From NCBI RefSeq assembly GCF_000332515.2, contig NZ_AOGZ02000014.1, positions 884,001-948,000 of the forward strand: a DNA stretch of 64,000 nucleotides, read 5' to 3'. Under the pieces are notes generated by a model. It was not told where the DNA came from. It did not search any database and saw nothing but the letters and a program-made list of their open reading frames with translations. The position numbers were made by a program, and so were the translations under genes. The first letter of the stretch is position 1. Every line of letters starts with the position of its first letter. Positions 27,740-36,652 of the stretch are shown piece after piece. The DNA comes from Leptospira wolbachii serovar Codice str. CDC (GTDB lineage Bacteria > Spirochaetota > Leptospiria > Leptospirales > Leptospiraceae).

Positions 27740-28933
27740 ATGGATCATCAGGAAAAAATTGCAGTTGTTGTGGGAGCAGGAATCGCTGGCGCTAGCGTTT
27801 GTTTTGCGTTAAAAAAAAGGAACATACGAACCATTCTCATAGATTCAGACACAGGACCTGCAAAACATGCAAGTGGGAACCCCATTGGTGTGGTGTATCC
27901 GTTCCTCACCAAACACAAAACATCCGAGTCGGAATTTTCCTTAGCAGCATTCCAATTCTTTCTATCCATTTGGCGAAATTACCATTTAGAAAAACTTGTT
28001 CCTCATGCAGATGGCATTTATTTTTTAATGGATACGAAGGAAGTTTACGATCGTTATGCGAACGCAATCCTTTCTCATCAAATCCTAGACCAAACCGCAA
28101 AAGAAAGTACCGAACCATTCTCAGATTCCCCTGCTCTTTTTTTTCCCGAAGGAAAATCAATTTCTCCAGCAGATCTAACAAAACAAATCCTGGCTCTATC
28201 TGACCCAATCACAAAATATTCCTGTAAATTACTTAGTTGGGTGGAAGAAGAAAATAAATCGAAAGTTCTCTGCCAAACTTCGGAAGGCGAAATCGAATGC
28301 GATTATTTATTCCTAACCCAAGGATACCAGTTTGCAGACGATCCTCATTTGGAATGGCTTCCCTTACGGAAAGTGAGAGGCCAAATTCTAAAAATTCCAG
28401 AGCAAAAACCGACAAATACTTACGGAATTTTATATGGTGATTATCTCACTGCTGCGATTGGGGGATACCAGGTTTTAGGTGCTACATTTGATGAATTCAA
28501 ATTAGAAGAAGAGCCAAGGCCAGAAGAATCCGAATCTATGTGGAAAGAACTACTCAATAGATTGCCAAATCTTTCCGCAGAATGGGTACCACAAAACCCT
28601 CGTTTGTTTCCCACAAGAGTAAGTTATAGAACCCAATCGCAAGACCGCCATCCCATTGTTGGCAAATTACCGAATATTTCCAAACTCGACTTATCTATTA
28701 AATACCAAAATTTATTAAGGAATTCGGATAAAAAGATGAATATCCCTTATTATGAATCTGTGGGGATTCTCAACGGACTTGGTTCACGAGGACTTACCCA
28801 TGCGTTATATTCCGCGGAAATTCTCGTTTCCTCTATGTTGGAAGAAACAAGTCCAATACCAGAAACAACTTTTAAGTCCCTGAAACCTGACCGGTTTTTG
28901 ATTCGTATGTGGAAACGAGACCAGCTAACATAG
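27740..28933 (+). CDS. FAD-dependent cmnm5U oxidase, MnmC oxidase domain as a separate protein
   Basis: 397 residues. The N-terminus VVVGAGIAGASVCFALKKRN is an FAD-binding Rossmann motif, followed by HASGNPIGVVYPFLTKH, characteristic of the MnmC oxidase domain. The C-terminus has GILNGLGSRGLTHALYSAEI. It oxidatively removes the carboxymethyl group from cmnm5U34 of tRNA, giving nm5U for the methyltransferase encoded just upstream. The last 62 bases overlap the 3' end of lpxK on the other strand. Confidence 0.88.
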   Translation: MDHQEKIAVVVGAGIAGASVCFALKKRNIRTILIDSDTGPAKHASGNPIGVVYPFLTKHKTSESEFSLAAFQFFLSIWRNYHLEKLVPHADGIYFLMDTKEVYDRYANAILSHQILDQTAKESTEPFSDSPALFFPEGKSISPADLTKQILALSDPITKYSCKLLSWVEEENKSKVLCQTSEGEIECDYLFLTQGYQFADDPHLEWLPLRKVRGQILKIPEQKPTNTYGILYGDYLTAAIGGYQVLGATFDEFKLEEEPRPEESESMWKELLNRLPNLSAEWVPQNPRLFPTRVSYRTQSQDRHPIVGKLPNISKLDLSIKYQNLLRNSDKKMNIPYYESVGILNGLGSRGLTHALYSAEILVSSMLEETSPIPETTFKSLKPDRFLIRMWKRDQLT

Positions 28934-29966
28934 ATTTCATTTCTTCATCTTCTTCGATAGAAACTTGGATTAACAACAAAAATACTCGAATATTTCGTCT
29001 CACCAATTCCCCTGTAAAACTAGTATCTTTTCGCATCTTAATCCAATCTTTTTCGGTGGTGATTAGGATCTCACTTGTTTGTATTTCATTCAACAATGAC
29101 AACAGGGAACTGGTTGCATATTCAAAGTGGTCGGGAAAAAATTTAGTTCGAATAGATTCTGATAACAAAGTAGATTTTGCTGTTTCATAAACATTTTTTG
29201 GATTTCCAACTCCAGTTATCAAAAAGTATTTTAAATTCAAATTGGAATGCAATGGAAATGGTTCCTGAATAAAATTTTGATTCAACAAAACTTCTTTAAC
29301 AGTAGCTTGGAAACTAGAATGGAAAATCGGAATTGTAACATCATTTTGGATTAGGACCTTTTTATATCGATCTAATCGTTGTTTGTGTTGCAAAGTTAAC
29401 TTAGTAAAGACGATGGCATTGGCTCTTTTGCTATGACCAATCGGTTCTCGTAAAAAACCCAAAGGAAGAGTCAAACCATTCCCAAAAGGGGAATTTGCAT
29501 CAAGCAAAACAAAATCAAAATCTCGATACAATTGTTTGTGTTGGAAGCCATCATCTAGGATCACAATATGTTTTTTGGATTGGATTTTGTTATATAAGAG
29601 AAAGGATTTTTTTCTATCTCTGCCAATGATTACCTGCACATCAGGAAACATTTCCTTATGTTGGCTTGGTTCATCCCCATACAACTGAGGTTCGTTACCA
29701 CTCGGCAAAATTGCCCCTTCTTTAGTTTTTTCCGCTTTGTATCCTCTAGATAAAATTGTGATCGCATAACTAGGGTATTTTTTTTGAAAGTATCGCACCA
29801 AATACTGAACAAAGGGAGTTTTGCCAGTTCCTCCCACGGTGAGATTCCCAACACTAATCACTAAAACATTCGGCAAGTGAAATGGAAGAATTCTACTTTG
29901 GGACCACCAGAAGAGGAAACGGTAAATCCAACTCAAAGGGTAAAATAAATACAGAAATATCTTCAT
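28872..29966 (-). CDS. lpxK: Tetraacyldisaccharide 4'-kinase
   Basis: 364 residues, with an N-terminal membrane helix (about residues 3-22). It phosphorylates the 4' position of the lipid A disaccharide at the inner membrane. The P-loop is VGNLTVGGTGKTPFVQYL (about residues 37-54), and LDDGFQHKQL and DANSPFGNGLTLPLGFLRE are typical LpxK motifs. Its presence shows a lipid A-type LPS. Its 3' end overlaps the convergent mnmC oxidase gene by 62 bases. hisE lies upstream on the same strand with a 26-base gap, a pairing without obvious functional sense. Confidence 0.94.
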   Translation of the reverse strand: MKIFLYLFYPLSWIYRFLFWWSQSRILPFHLPNVLVISVGNLTVGGTGKTPFVQYLVRYFQKKYPSYAITILSRGYKAEKTKEGAILPSGNEPQLYGDEPSQHKEMFPDVQVIIGRDRKKSFLLYNKIQSKKHIVILDDGFQHKQLYRDFDFVLLDANSPFGNGLTLPLGFLREPIGHSKRANAIVFTKLTLQHKQRLDRYKKVLIQNDVTIPIFHSSFQATVKEVLLNQNFIQEPFPLHSNLNLKYFLITGVGNPKNVYETAKSTLLSESIRTKFFPDHFEYATSSLLSLLNEIQTSEILITTEKDWIKMRKDTSFTGELVRRNIRVFLLLIQVSIEEDEEMKSMLAGLVSTYESKTGQVSGT

Positions 29967-29992
29967 TTAGTTTCCTGTGGGAAACCTTCTGT

Positions 29993-30271
29993 TTAGCTAT
30001 GGCGTTTTTCCAATTCTTTTGCAATGGTAGATAGGCTAATTCCTTTTTCCACCATAAGCACTTCTAAATGAAATACCAAATCAGCTATTTCATGGATGAG
30101 TTCTTTCTCATTGGGATTTTTTGCAGCAATGATGACCTCGCCGGCTTCCTCACCAATTTTTTTGAGAATGCGGTCAACACCGTCGCGGAAGAGTTCGGCT
30201 GTATAAGACTTTTCAGGCAATTCTTCCTTACGTTTGCGGAGTAGTTCTTCCAGTTTCAGTAAAAATTCCAT
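29993..30271 (-). CDS. hisE: Phosphoribosyl-ATP pyrophosphatase
   Basis: 92 residues, the usual length of a stand-alone HisE. It hydrolyses phosphoribosyl-ATP to phosphoribosyl-AMP in step 2 of histidine synthesis. The all-alpha NTP-pyrophosphatase motif is present: [16 protein letters not shown] and [14 protein letters not shown] supply the Mg-binding Glu/Asp residues. No other his gene is in the window, consistent with scattered his genes in this genus. The divergent thioredoxin gene starts 96 bases away. Confidence 0.93.
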   Translation of the reverse strand: MEFLLKLEELLRKRKEELPEKSYTAELFRDGVDRILKKIGEEAGEVIIAAKNPNEKELIHEIADLVFHLEVLMVEKGISLSTIAKELEKRHS

Positions 30272-30367
30272 ATTTTGACCTTCTAGCGACCATGGAAACT
30301 GCCCATTCCATTTCGAAAAAGCGAAAATTGACTATTCAAACAAAGAGAATCCAATAGAATTCAATGG

Positions 30368-31189
30368 ATGGTTCGTAAGATTCTTCCTGTTTTTTTCCTT
30401 CTATGCACGAGCGCACTGTTTTCCGAATCCCCTTGGGGAAGTTCCATCCAGAAGGGTTTCGAATCGGCAAAACAAGACAATAAATTTATCATCGTGGATG
30501 TATTTGCAGATTGGTGTACCTACTGTTTGGTTTTAGAAAAAGAAATTTTTCCTGATCCCGAGGTAAGTCGGGTATTAGATAGTTTCGTAAAAGTCAGGTT
30601 AGATGGGGAAGAATTCCCCAACCTCCGAAAAAAATACAGTATCGAGGGTTATCCTACGATACTTTTTTTAGATGGGGATGGAAACTATGTGACTAAGATT
30701 TCTGGACTCGCCACAAAGGAAGATATTTTGGGTATTTCCAAAAGAATCCTGCAAGAGCCGAATATTGAGTCGTATCTCAAAACAGAACTTAGGCGAAATG
30801 TAAATAGTCCCGATATCCATTTTCGATTAGGTTTGTTGTATTTTCAAAACAAAGAGTTTGAAAAAGCAGAACTCCAATTCACTGAAGCCATTCAAAATTC
30901 AAAAACTGCCTCAATACTTAAAGAAAATGCCTATTTCAACTTAAACTTAGTTAAATCCATTCATGGTTCGAAAGAATCTGCTGCAAAATCTTGGAAAGAT
31001 TTTCTGGAACTTTATCCGACGTCCCATCGGAAAATTACTGCCAAGTTGTATTATGGACTGACATTAAAGGATGCAGGGGAATCGAAACTTGCAAAATCGA
31101 TCCTGACCGAAATCAAACCGCAACTAACGTCTGAAACCGATAAATCAATGTGTAATGAGGCTTTGTCTGAAATAGAAAGAGGATTTTAG
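30368..31189 (+). CDS. Secreted thioredoxin-like protein with TPR-like C-terminus
   Basis: 273 residues. The signal peptide (LPVFFLLCTSALFS) ends near residue 19. A thioredoxin fold follows with VFADWCTYCLVLEKEIF, active-site Cys50 and Cys53 (CTYC), and the cis-Pro region EGYPTILFLDGDG. This resembles the DsbD C-terminal or thioredoxin_7 type. From about residue 155 tetratricopeptide-like helices appear (HFRLGLLYFQNKEFEKAELQ). It probably reduces or exchanges disulfides of periplasmic partners docked on the TPRs. The start is unambiguous because an overlapping ATG four bases upstream runs into a stop. Confidence 0.8.
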   Translation: MVRKILPVFFLLCTSALFSESPWGSSIQKGFESAKQDNKFIIVDVFADWCTYCLVLEKEIFPDPEVSRVLDSFVKVRLDGEEFPNLRKKYSIEGYPTILFLDGDGNYVTKISGLATKEDILGISKRILQEPNIESYLKTELRRNVNSPDIHFRLGLLYFQNKEFEKAELQFTEAIQNSKTASILKENAYFNLNLVKSIHGSKESAAKSWKDFLELYPTSHRKITAKLYYGLTLKDAGESKLAKSILTEIKPQLTSETDKSMCNEALSEIERGF

Positions 31190-31222
31190 TCCAACCAAAA
31201 GATTACTTTCAGTTGGACTAAA
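31185..31222. terminator. Bidirectional hairpin between thioredoxin and ugd genes
   Basis: TTTAGTCCAAC (31185-31195) and GTTGGACTAAA (31212-31222) are perfect 11-base inverted arms with a 16-base loop, placed between two convergent genes. A T-run is lacking on either side, so termination may be weak or the structure may protect 3' ends. Confidence 0.65.
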
Positions 31223-31226
31223 TAAT

Positions 31227-32531
31227 TTACCTGTTCCCGATAGAATAATAAGTAAAACCTAACTCGTTCATAAGAGTTGGTTTGTATTGGTTTCTTCCAT
31301 CAAAAACTAGCGGAGATTTCAGTAGAGACTTGATTTTACTAAAATCAGGCTCTCTAAATTCTCGCCATTCCGTGAGTAACAACATGGCATCTGCTCCTTG
31401 AAGAGCCGAGTATGCATCCTTTTTGTATTCGACCTTTCCATCAAAATAATACTTCGATGTTTCCATAGAAGCAGGATCAAACACTTGGATTTTGGCGCCA
31501 TTTTTATGTAGTTCATAAATAAGAGGAATGGATGGAGCTTCTCGCATATCATCTGTTCCCGGTTTGAAAGATAAACCCCAAATCCCAAAAGTTTTTCCTT
31601 TCATATCTGTTGATTTGAAGTGTTCAAAAATTTTATCTGTTAAACGAGTTTTTTGTTTTTCGTTTACATCTTCTACCGACTGAATGATATGCATAGGAGC
31701 TTTGACTTCTTCCGCTGTGCGTAAAAGCGCTCTTACATCTTTTGGAAAACAAGATCCACCATATCCAATCCCTGCGTATAAAAACTGACGTCCAATTCTC
31801 GAATCTGTACCCATCCCTTTTCTGACATCATCATAGTTGGCACCAAGTGCGTCACAGAGATTTGCGATTTCATTGACGAAGGAAATCTTTGTCGCAAGGA
31901 AGGCGTTACATGCATACTTAGTAAGTTCTGCAGAACGAATGCTCATGGTAATGATTGGGTTTCCATTTAACACAAACGGAGAATAAAGTTCGCTCATTTT
32001 TTTGGCAGCGACTTCTGACTCAGCACCAATCACAACACGTTCAGGTCGCATAAAGTCATCAATCGCAGCACCTTCTTTTAAAAACTCTGGATTGGAAACA
32101 ACATCAAACGGATGTTTTGTGTGTTTTGCCACAATGGCCTTTACTTGGTCAGCGGTTCCCACGGGAACTGTTGATTTATCGACGATGATTTTGTAGCCGT
32201 TCATTGCTTTACCGACTTCTTCTGCCACGGCAAAAACAAATCTTAAGTCAGCTGATCCGTTATCAGAAGTGGGTGTACCTACAGCGATAAAAACAAATTC
32301 GGAAGACTCAACACCATCTTTTAGTGATGTGGAAAAGTGGAGCCTTCCCTCTTTGTGGTTTCGTTCCACAAGTTCGGTTAGTCCAGGTTCATAGATGGGA
32401 ATGATCCCTTGTTTTAAGTCACTGATTTTCTTTTCATCTTTATCAATACAAATAACTTCATTGCCATATTCAGCAAAACAGGTTCCTGCAACGAGGCCCA
32501 CATATCCGGTTCCAACTACACAAACTTTCAT
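31227..32531 (-). CDS. ugd: UDP-glucose 6-dehydrogenase
   Basis: 434 residues. The N-terminal NAD-binding motif is VVGTGYVGLVAGTCFAEYG, the middle has SNPEFLKEGAAIDDF, and the catalytic Cys lies in GYGGSCFPKDVRAL (near residue 260). It oxidises UDP-glucose to UDP-glucuronate for polysaccharide or LPS sugars. It lies 45 bases downstream of wzt on the same strand, so it probably supplies sugar for the polysaccharide exported by Wzm/Wzt. Confidence 0.94.
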   Translation of the reverse strand: MKVCVVGTGYVGLVAGTCFAEYGNEVICIDKDEKKISDLKQGIIPIYEPGLTELVERNHKEGRLHFSTSLKDGVESSEFVFIAVGTPTSDNGSADLRFVFAVAEEVGKAMNGYKIIVDKSTVPVGTADQVKAIVAKHTKHPFDVVSNPEFLKEGAAIDDFMRPERVVIGAESEVAAKKMSELYSPFVLNGNPIITMSIRSAELTKYACNAFLATKISFVNEIANLCDALGANYDDVRKGMGTDSRIGRQFLYAGIGYGGSCFPKDVRALLRTAEEVKAPMHIIQSVEDVNEKQKTRLTDKIFEHFKSTDMKGKTFGIWGLSFKPGTDDMREAPSIPLIYELHKNGAKIQVFDPASMETSKYYFDGKVEYKKDAYSALQGADAMLLLTEWREFREPDFSKIKSLLKSPLVFDGRNQYKPTLMNELGFTYYSIGNR

Positions 32532-32576
32532 AGGATTTCCAGAATTTAGTTTTTTCCTTTGAAGGAAACCGTTTTT

Positions 32577-33776
32577 CTATTCGGATTTGGGAAGAGTTTG
32601 GAATGTAAATTCGGTCGGTAGATGACAAACTCCGACAAATTTTTCAATTTTACCTCGTTCGACCTCAAAATCCAAAACGGATTCCCCCCAGAAATAACTT
32701 CCTTCAATATGGGACTCTCCTTTATGAATAGAAACCCCCAAACTGTATTTCCCGTCACTGAACTGGATAGGGAATTGGAATTCGACCATCGAACGTTCGA
32801 AGTCTTTTATGTTTAAATTTTGTTTTCCCAGATGGTGGGAGTTAGTTCCAAAAATTCGAATTCCTTTTTCACTATCAATGTGGAATCCGATGGTTCCGTT
32901 TGTGATAGGTTTTGTAGTTTGAAATTCGATCCGAAGAGTCACCGTATCCCCTAGAAAATGGTGGCGGGTATCCAACCCCTTGGAATTTTTCAACGAGACA
33001 TGAATATCCTTAATGGATTCGGAAGGTAGTATGGAAGAAGGTTCCAGATTACCAGCTAATACGTGCATGTATTCTTCGATCGCTTGTTTGGGATTACCAT
33101 CAAATAACAAATGTCCCTTGTTTAGAAGAATGGCTCTCGTACAAAAATAAGAAATGAGTCCAAGATCATGACTCACAACCAAAATGCAAGACCCAGACTT
33201 TGAAAATTCATTGATTCGTTTGAGACATTTTTGTTGGAAACTTGCATCCCCAACAGCCAAGGCTTCATCAACAATTAGGATATCGGGGCGTTTGGCAGTG
33301 GCAAGACTAAAGCCAAGTCGCATTGCCATTCCCGAGCTATAATTTTTTAAGGGAGAATTTCGAAACTCATTCAGCTCGGCAAAATCAAAAATGGAATCTG
33401 TGAGTTCCTTGATCTCCGATGGTTTGTATCCCCAAACGAGCCCATTGTAATACACATTCTCCTCTCCAGAAAGTTCCGGGTTAAAGCCAACACTGAGTTC
33501 AAGTAGGGCGCGAACCGAGCCAGTGACAAATAGATTCCCTTTATCTTTACTGATGACACCAGTGATTAATTTAAGAAGTGTAGATTTTCCGGCACCATTT
33601 CTGCCTATAATCCCTAAGATTTCTCCAGGTCCAACTTTTAAAACTATTGATTGTAAGGCGGTAAATTTAGAATCAATTCCAAAGTATCCAAAACTAAGTC
33701 CGGCAAGGATTCGTTTCCAAGGTTTTGAAAATCCATGGTAATCCTTAGAAAGATTTTCTAAAACAACGGAAGCCAT
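32577..33776 (-). CDS. wzt: Polysaccharide ABC exporter ATPase with C-terminal substrate-binding domain (Wzt type)
   Basis: 399 residues. The ATPase domain (about 1-245) has IIGRNGAGKSTLLKLITG (Walker A), LKNYSSGMAMRLGFSLA (a divergent signature typical of this family) and ILIVDEALAVGD (Walker B), then VSHD. The remaining ~150 residues form a beta-sandwich of the Wzt_C type that recognises the end of the O-antigen chain. It exports a finished glycan across the inner membrane with Wzm, whose gene is 4 bases upstream. Glycan type cannot be told. Confidence 0.92.
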   Translation of the reverse strand: MASVVLENLSKDYHGFSKPWKRILAGLSFGYFGIDSKFTALQSIVLKVGPGEILGIIGRNGAGKSTLLKLITGVISKDKGNLFVTGSVRALLELSVGFNPELSGEENVYYNGLVWGYKPSEIKELTDSIFDFAELNEFRNSPLKNYSSGMAMRLGFSLATAKRPDILIVDEALAVGDASFQQKCLKRINEFSKSGSCILVVSHDLGLISYFCTRAILLNKGHLLFDGNPKQAIEEYMHVLAGNLEPSSILPSESIKDIHVSLKNSKGLDTRHHFLGDTVTLRIEFQTTKPITNGTIGFHIDSEKGIRIFGTNSHHLGKQNLNIKDFERSMVEFQFPIQFSDGKYSLGVSIHKGESHIEGSYFWGESVLDFEVERGKIEKFVGVCHLPTEFTFQTLPKSE

Positions 33777-33780
33777 AAAA

Positions 33781-34530
33781 TTAGAGATGATCCAAAATCA
33801 CCGATTGGAATTTACGTTTGGCAAGTAGATAAACAAGAAAGAAAAAAAAGAGAAATGGCAAAACTTGGATCCAATCAAATTGAGGACTGTATCCTGGAAT
33901 CACGGAAGTGCGAAAGATATCCAAAGGAATGGTAAATGGATTCAAACGGTTCCACTCTTTTAAATATCCTGTTGGATAATACAACACGGGGATTCCCCAG
34001 AAAATAAGTTGGCTCACCAAACGGATCAAAGGTGAAATATCTTTTAATAGAATATTCAACCTGGAAAGATAGTGGAGAAGCAACATCAAATAGAGTCCAG
34101 AGAACACCAGAATCAAATACCCAAGAAGGATTCCGGAAAAGTTTAACTTCCCAGAATAAGCCAAATAAATAAATACGGGAATGGATGTGATTAGGCTATG
34201 GATGAGAAATTGGACATAGGGAATCCATAAAAACAAATCGATCCCGAGGCTTGATCTTTTTAGCAAACTACGATTGTCTGTTAAGATTCCTGTACCACGA
34301 ACAAGAAGTTCTTGGATGGGAATCCAATACAAAAGTCCAGTTAAAAGATAAGCCGTGAAGTCTTCTTGTGTGGATGGATTTTTTAAATTGAGCACCAGAA
34401 ATACCAGTGCGTACAAACTAATGAGTACTAAATTCTGCAGGAACATCCAGGAGATCCCCAGAAAGGAACCTGCATATTGCAGTGCGTAATCACGCCGAAC
34501 AAGAGCCCAAAGTATGGATACTTTCTCCAT
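33781..34530 (-). CDS. wzm: Polysaccharide ABC exporter permease (Wzm type)
   Basis: 249 residues of the ABC-2 permease family, with six predicted membrane helices (for example LVLISLYALVFLVLNL and GYLILVFSGLYLMLLLHYL). The N-terminal ALVRRDYALQYAGSFLGISW and the segment SPLIRLVSQLIFWGIPVLYY are typical of Wzm/TagG-type exporters. It forms the membrane channel partner of Wzt, whose gene follows after 4 bases. The length is normal. Confidence 0.92.
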   Translation of the reverse strand: MEKVSILWALVRRDYALQYAGSFLGISWMFLQNLVLISLYALVFLVLNLKNPSTQEDFTAYLLTGLLYWIPIQELLVRGTGILTDNRSLLKRSSLGIDLFLWIPYVQFLIHSLITSIPVFIYLAYSGKLNFSGILLGYLILVFSGLYLMLLLHYLSRLNILLKDISPLIRLVSQLIFWGIPVLYYPTGYLKEWNRLNPFTIPLDIFRTSVIPGYSPQFDWIQVLPFLFFFFLVYLLAKRKFQSVILDHL

Positions 34531-34586
34531 ACTTTGATTGTCGGCCCTTGGCCCCCCGTTCTAGAACGGAAGCCGGTATTTTGGAA

Positions 34587-34802
34587 CTACATCCTCTTCA
34601 GGTTCTTTTGGCCCAAATCAGAAAGACTGGGGGATACCCACTCTCCCTTTTGAACCACTTCCCCTTGGAAGGCTTCCATCAAATAATCCTCAAAGGTTTT
34701 CCCTGTTTGGTTCTGGGAAAATCCCTTTTTCGGACCTTGCCCTGCGAGGCCTTGGTCCTTGTGGCGGTTGTAAGCGGGTTGTTGGATGGATCGAACGATC
34801 AT
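34587..34802 (-). CDS. Small protein of unknown function upstream of wzm
   Basis: 71 residues. The ATG at 34802 is preceded by GGAGG with good spacing, one of the best ribosome sites in the window, which argues for a real gene in the same transcript as wzm (56 bases further on). The sequence is polar, with GKTFEDYLMEAFQGEVVQKG as the most structured part, and no signal peptide or membrane helix. No family is recognised. A longer frame on the opposite strand covering the same bases lacks a plausible start signal and is taken as a shadow. Confidence 0.55.
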   Translation of the reverse strand: MIVRSIQQPAYNRHKDQGLAGQGPKKGFSQNQTGKTFEDYLMEAFQGEVVQKGEWVSPSLSDLGQKNLKRM

Positions 34803-34884
34803 AGGTTTTTCCTCCCCGTCATCTTTTTAGACGACATAAAACTAAAAAATAATACCAATAATATACTAAACGCTTGTTTACACT

Positions 34885-34907
34885 ACTTAACGGATGAGAA
34901 GTTAAGT
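34885..34907. promoter_or_regulatory. Inverted repeat in the promoter region upstream of the wzm unit
   Basis: ACTTAAC (34885-34891) and GTTAAGT (34901-34907) form a 7-base perfect dyad with a 9-base spacer. On the minus strand TTGACT, a good -35, overlaps its upstream edge. It may be an operator of the 71-residue/wzm/wzt unit. No clear -10 at standard spacing is seen. The rest of 34803-35077 shows no gene. Confidence 0.35.
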
Positions 34908-35077
34908 CAATATTTTTTTCACGTTTCTATCGGTTTCTATATACAATTTAGCATTCCCCTGGGACAAAACCCGCCCCCAGATGGATTTTTTTTATTGGGA
35001 GGTTCAGAATATGCCCCTTCTTTAAAAAAAGCAACCGGACTTAGGGCAAAAAAACGAAATTTTAAACCCCAATCCTG

Positions 35078-36652
35078 GTGGATTGGCAGAAATTTGGGAT
35101 CATTTTGTGGATTTCTTTCGTACAGTCATTGTTTGCTGTAGAGAAAAAACCGGATCAAGTTTCGATCCCGGAACTTCTTAAGGCTGGTTTTCCTCCCCAT
35201 TTGGTGGCAACCTGGAAAGAAAAATCCAAACAATCCCCAGAACAGTTCTTAGATTGGAAAAGGTCCCTGAAAGGAAAGGACGCTGCCCTGGTTTCGAAAG
35301 TTTGGAAAGAACAACAGATCACCTTGTATCCCACAAAACATCGATTTGCCGAAGATAGTTCCTCCAAACAAAAGGTAAAGTTCCCTCGGAATACAAAAGA
35401 TCAAAAATCCAAAGAAACAACACCCAAGTCATTAGAGGGATCAGATTCACTTTATGAACTTTTTTTCGGAATGAGTTATCAAAATTTAGATGTTCGGTAT
35501 TTGCCAAGGAAGGAAAAAAATCATTCCTCTGTGTTTCTCGGTGGGAGAGGAAAAGGGCAAATTTGGATTTTGGAAAAACGTGATGAAGAATTTTCTTACG
35601 GAGCCAATCTTACTTTCCAGCAGTTTCGATTTACCTCTGGGAACCGTTACAAACCCATTCCTCATTTTTATTTTGCAAAAGATCCTAACTTCTATTCCCA
35701 GTTGGAAAGAACCGGATCTCCCCTTCCCCAGCCTATACTACTTTCTCACTTTCTCGGATATAGATATCTCCTTGAAGGGAAGGAATACGAACTCGGAGTC
35801 TATCATGCCGATGCATTTTCTGCTTATCCTGGATTATATTTTGTATCACCAAGCAAATCTTATTCGGGAGTTTGGTCGGCGGGAGAAAATAAATCAAGTT
35901 TGTATGTCAATGATTCTTGGAATTCCAAAGACTTAGGAAACCATAGAGTTCAGTCAGAATCCATACTTAGTAAAAAAGAATCCGTCGGCTTTTTCTATTT
36001 AAAGTCCGAATCTCCCGAATCCAAATTCTTTTTAGATGCCACTGCTTACAGAGACTCACCCTTGTTATATGGAATGGTATCACCAGAGGAAGTTAGACCA
36101 CAAATCCCACAGACATTAGGGTACACTCGTGGTAGTTTCAAACACTTCCTAGGTTTTGAGTATTTAAGTTCTATAGAAGGACATAAGTATGAAAGTGGAA
36201 GGTCAGGATTTTTCCCCTTCTTTCTTAGTGAATGGGGAAACCTACTCTATCGGTATAGAGAATACAATGAATCAGGGAACTACCAATACAATGAAATAGG
36301 CCGAGCTGCATTTTATGAATGGAGAAAGGAAAAAACTGTGGTGTCTTTTGGATTTGAATCTAGAGAGAATGGAGGCCAATGGGAAGGAAAAATTGCCATC
36401 CCCATAAATACAGGAAACTTGCTGGAATTCAGTGCTATCTTTCGAGAAGGCCAACCAAAAACCAGAGCTTGGTTCGAAAACTGGACCTATGCTACCGATT
36501 TTAATATCAACCTAACGGATAGACAAGAAATCATTAAACTGAAATGGGTGAGTCCCTTTATATCACTAAATGTAAGTTATTCGGAAAAAGAAAATGATCC
36601 AAATCCTATTTTATTTATCAACTTCCAATTATTACAAAAAATTGATCTTTAA
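35078..36652 (+). CDS. Predicted outer-membrane barrel protein with helix-hairpin-like N-terminus
   Basis: 524 residues with a GTG start; an in-frame stop 15 bases upstream limits the choice. The signal peptide (FGIILWISFVQSLFA) is followed by a charged helical stretch with IPELLKAGFPPHLVATWKEK (about 30-50), recalling helix-hairpin-helix-like spacers, a Lys/Ser-rich linker, then from about residue 125 many alternating beta strands ending in a hydrophobic segment. It is inferred to be an outer-membrane beta barrel. No family recognised. It is not coupled to neighbours and is convergent with the next gene (4-base overlap). Confidence 0.6.
   Translation: MDWQKFGIILWISFVQSLFAVEKKPDQVSIPELLKAGFPPHLVATWKEKSKQSPEQFLDWKRSLKGKDAALVSKVWKEQQITLYPTKHRFAEDSSSKQKVKFPRNTKDQKSKETTPKSLEGSDSLYELFFGMSYQNLDVRYLPRKEKNHSSVFLGGRGKGQIWILEKRDEEFSYGANLTFQQFRFTSGNRYKPIPHFYFAKDPNFYSQLERTGSPLPQPILLSHFLGYRYLLEGKEYELGVYHADAFSAYPGLYFVSPSKSYSGVWSAGENKSSLYVNDSWNSKDLGNHRVQSESILSKKESVGFFYLKSESPESKFFLDATAYRDSPLLYGMVSPEEVRPQIPQTLGYTRGSFKHFLGFEYLSSIEGHKYESGRSGFFPFFLSEWGNLLYRYREYNESGNYQYNEIGRAAFYEWRKEKTVVSFGFESRENGGQWEGKIAIPINTGNLLEFSAIFREGQPKTRAWFENWTYATDFNINLTDRQEIIKLKWVSPFISLNVSYSEKENDPNPILFINFQLLQKIDL

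Noticed and set aside
26990..28933. MnmC broken by a frameshift
   Set aside because: Each part has its own start and stop and a full domain, and the gap holds a stop plus a new ATG; separate genes explain it better.
34587..34802. Weak resemblance of the 71-residue protein to FliE (FEDYLMEAF)
   Set aside because: Too short a match, and FliE is longer and encoded with flgB/flgC; left as unknown.
34482..35141. A 219-codon plus-strand frame across the wzm start and the intergenic region
   Set aside because: It overlaps the start of wzm and the well-signalled 71-residue ORF, has no ribosome site, and its translation shows no domain-like pattern.
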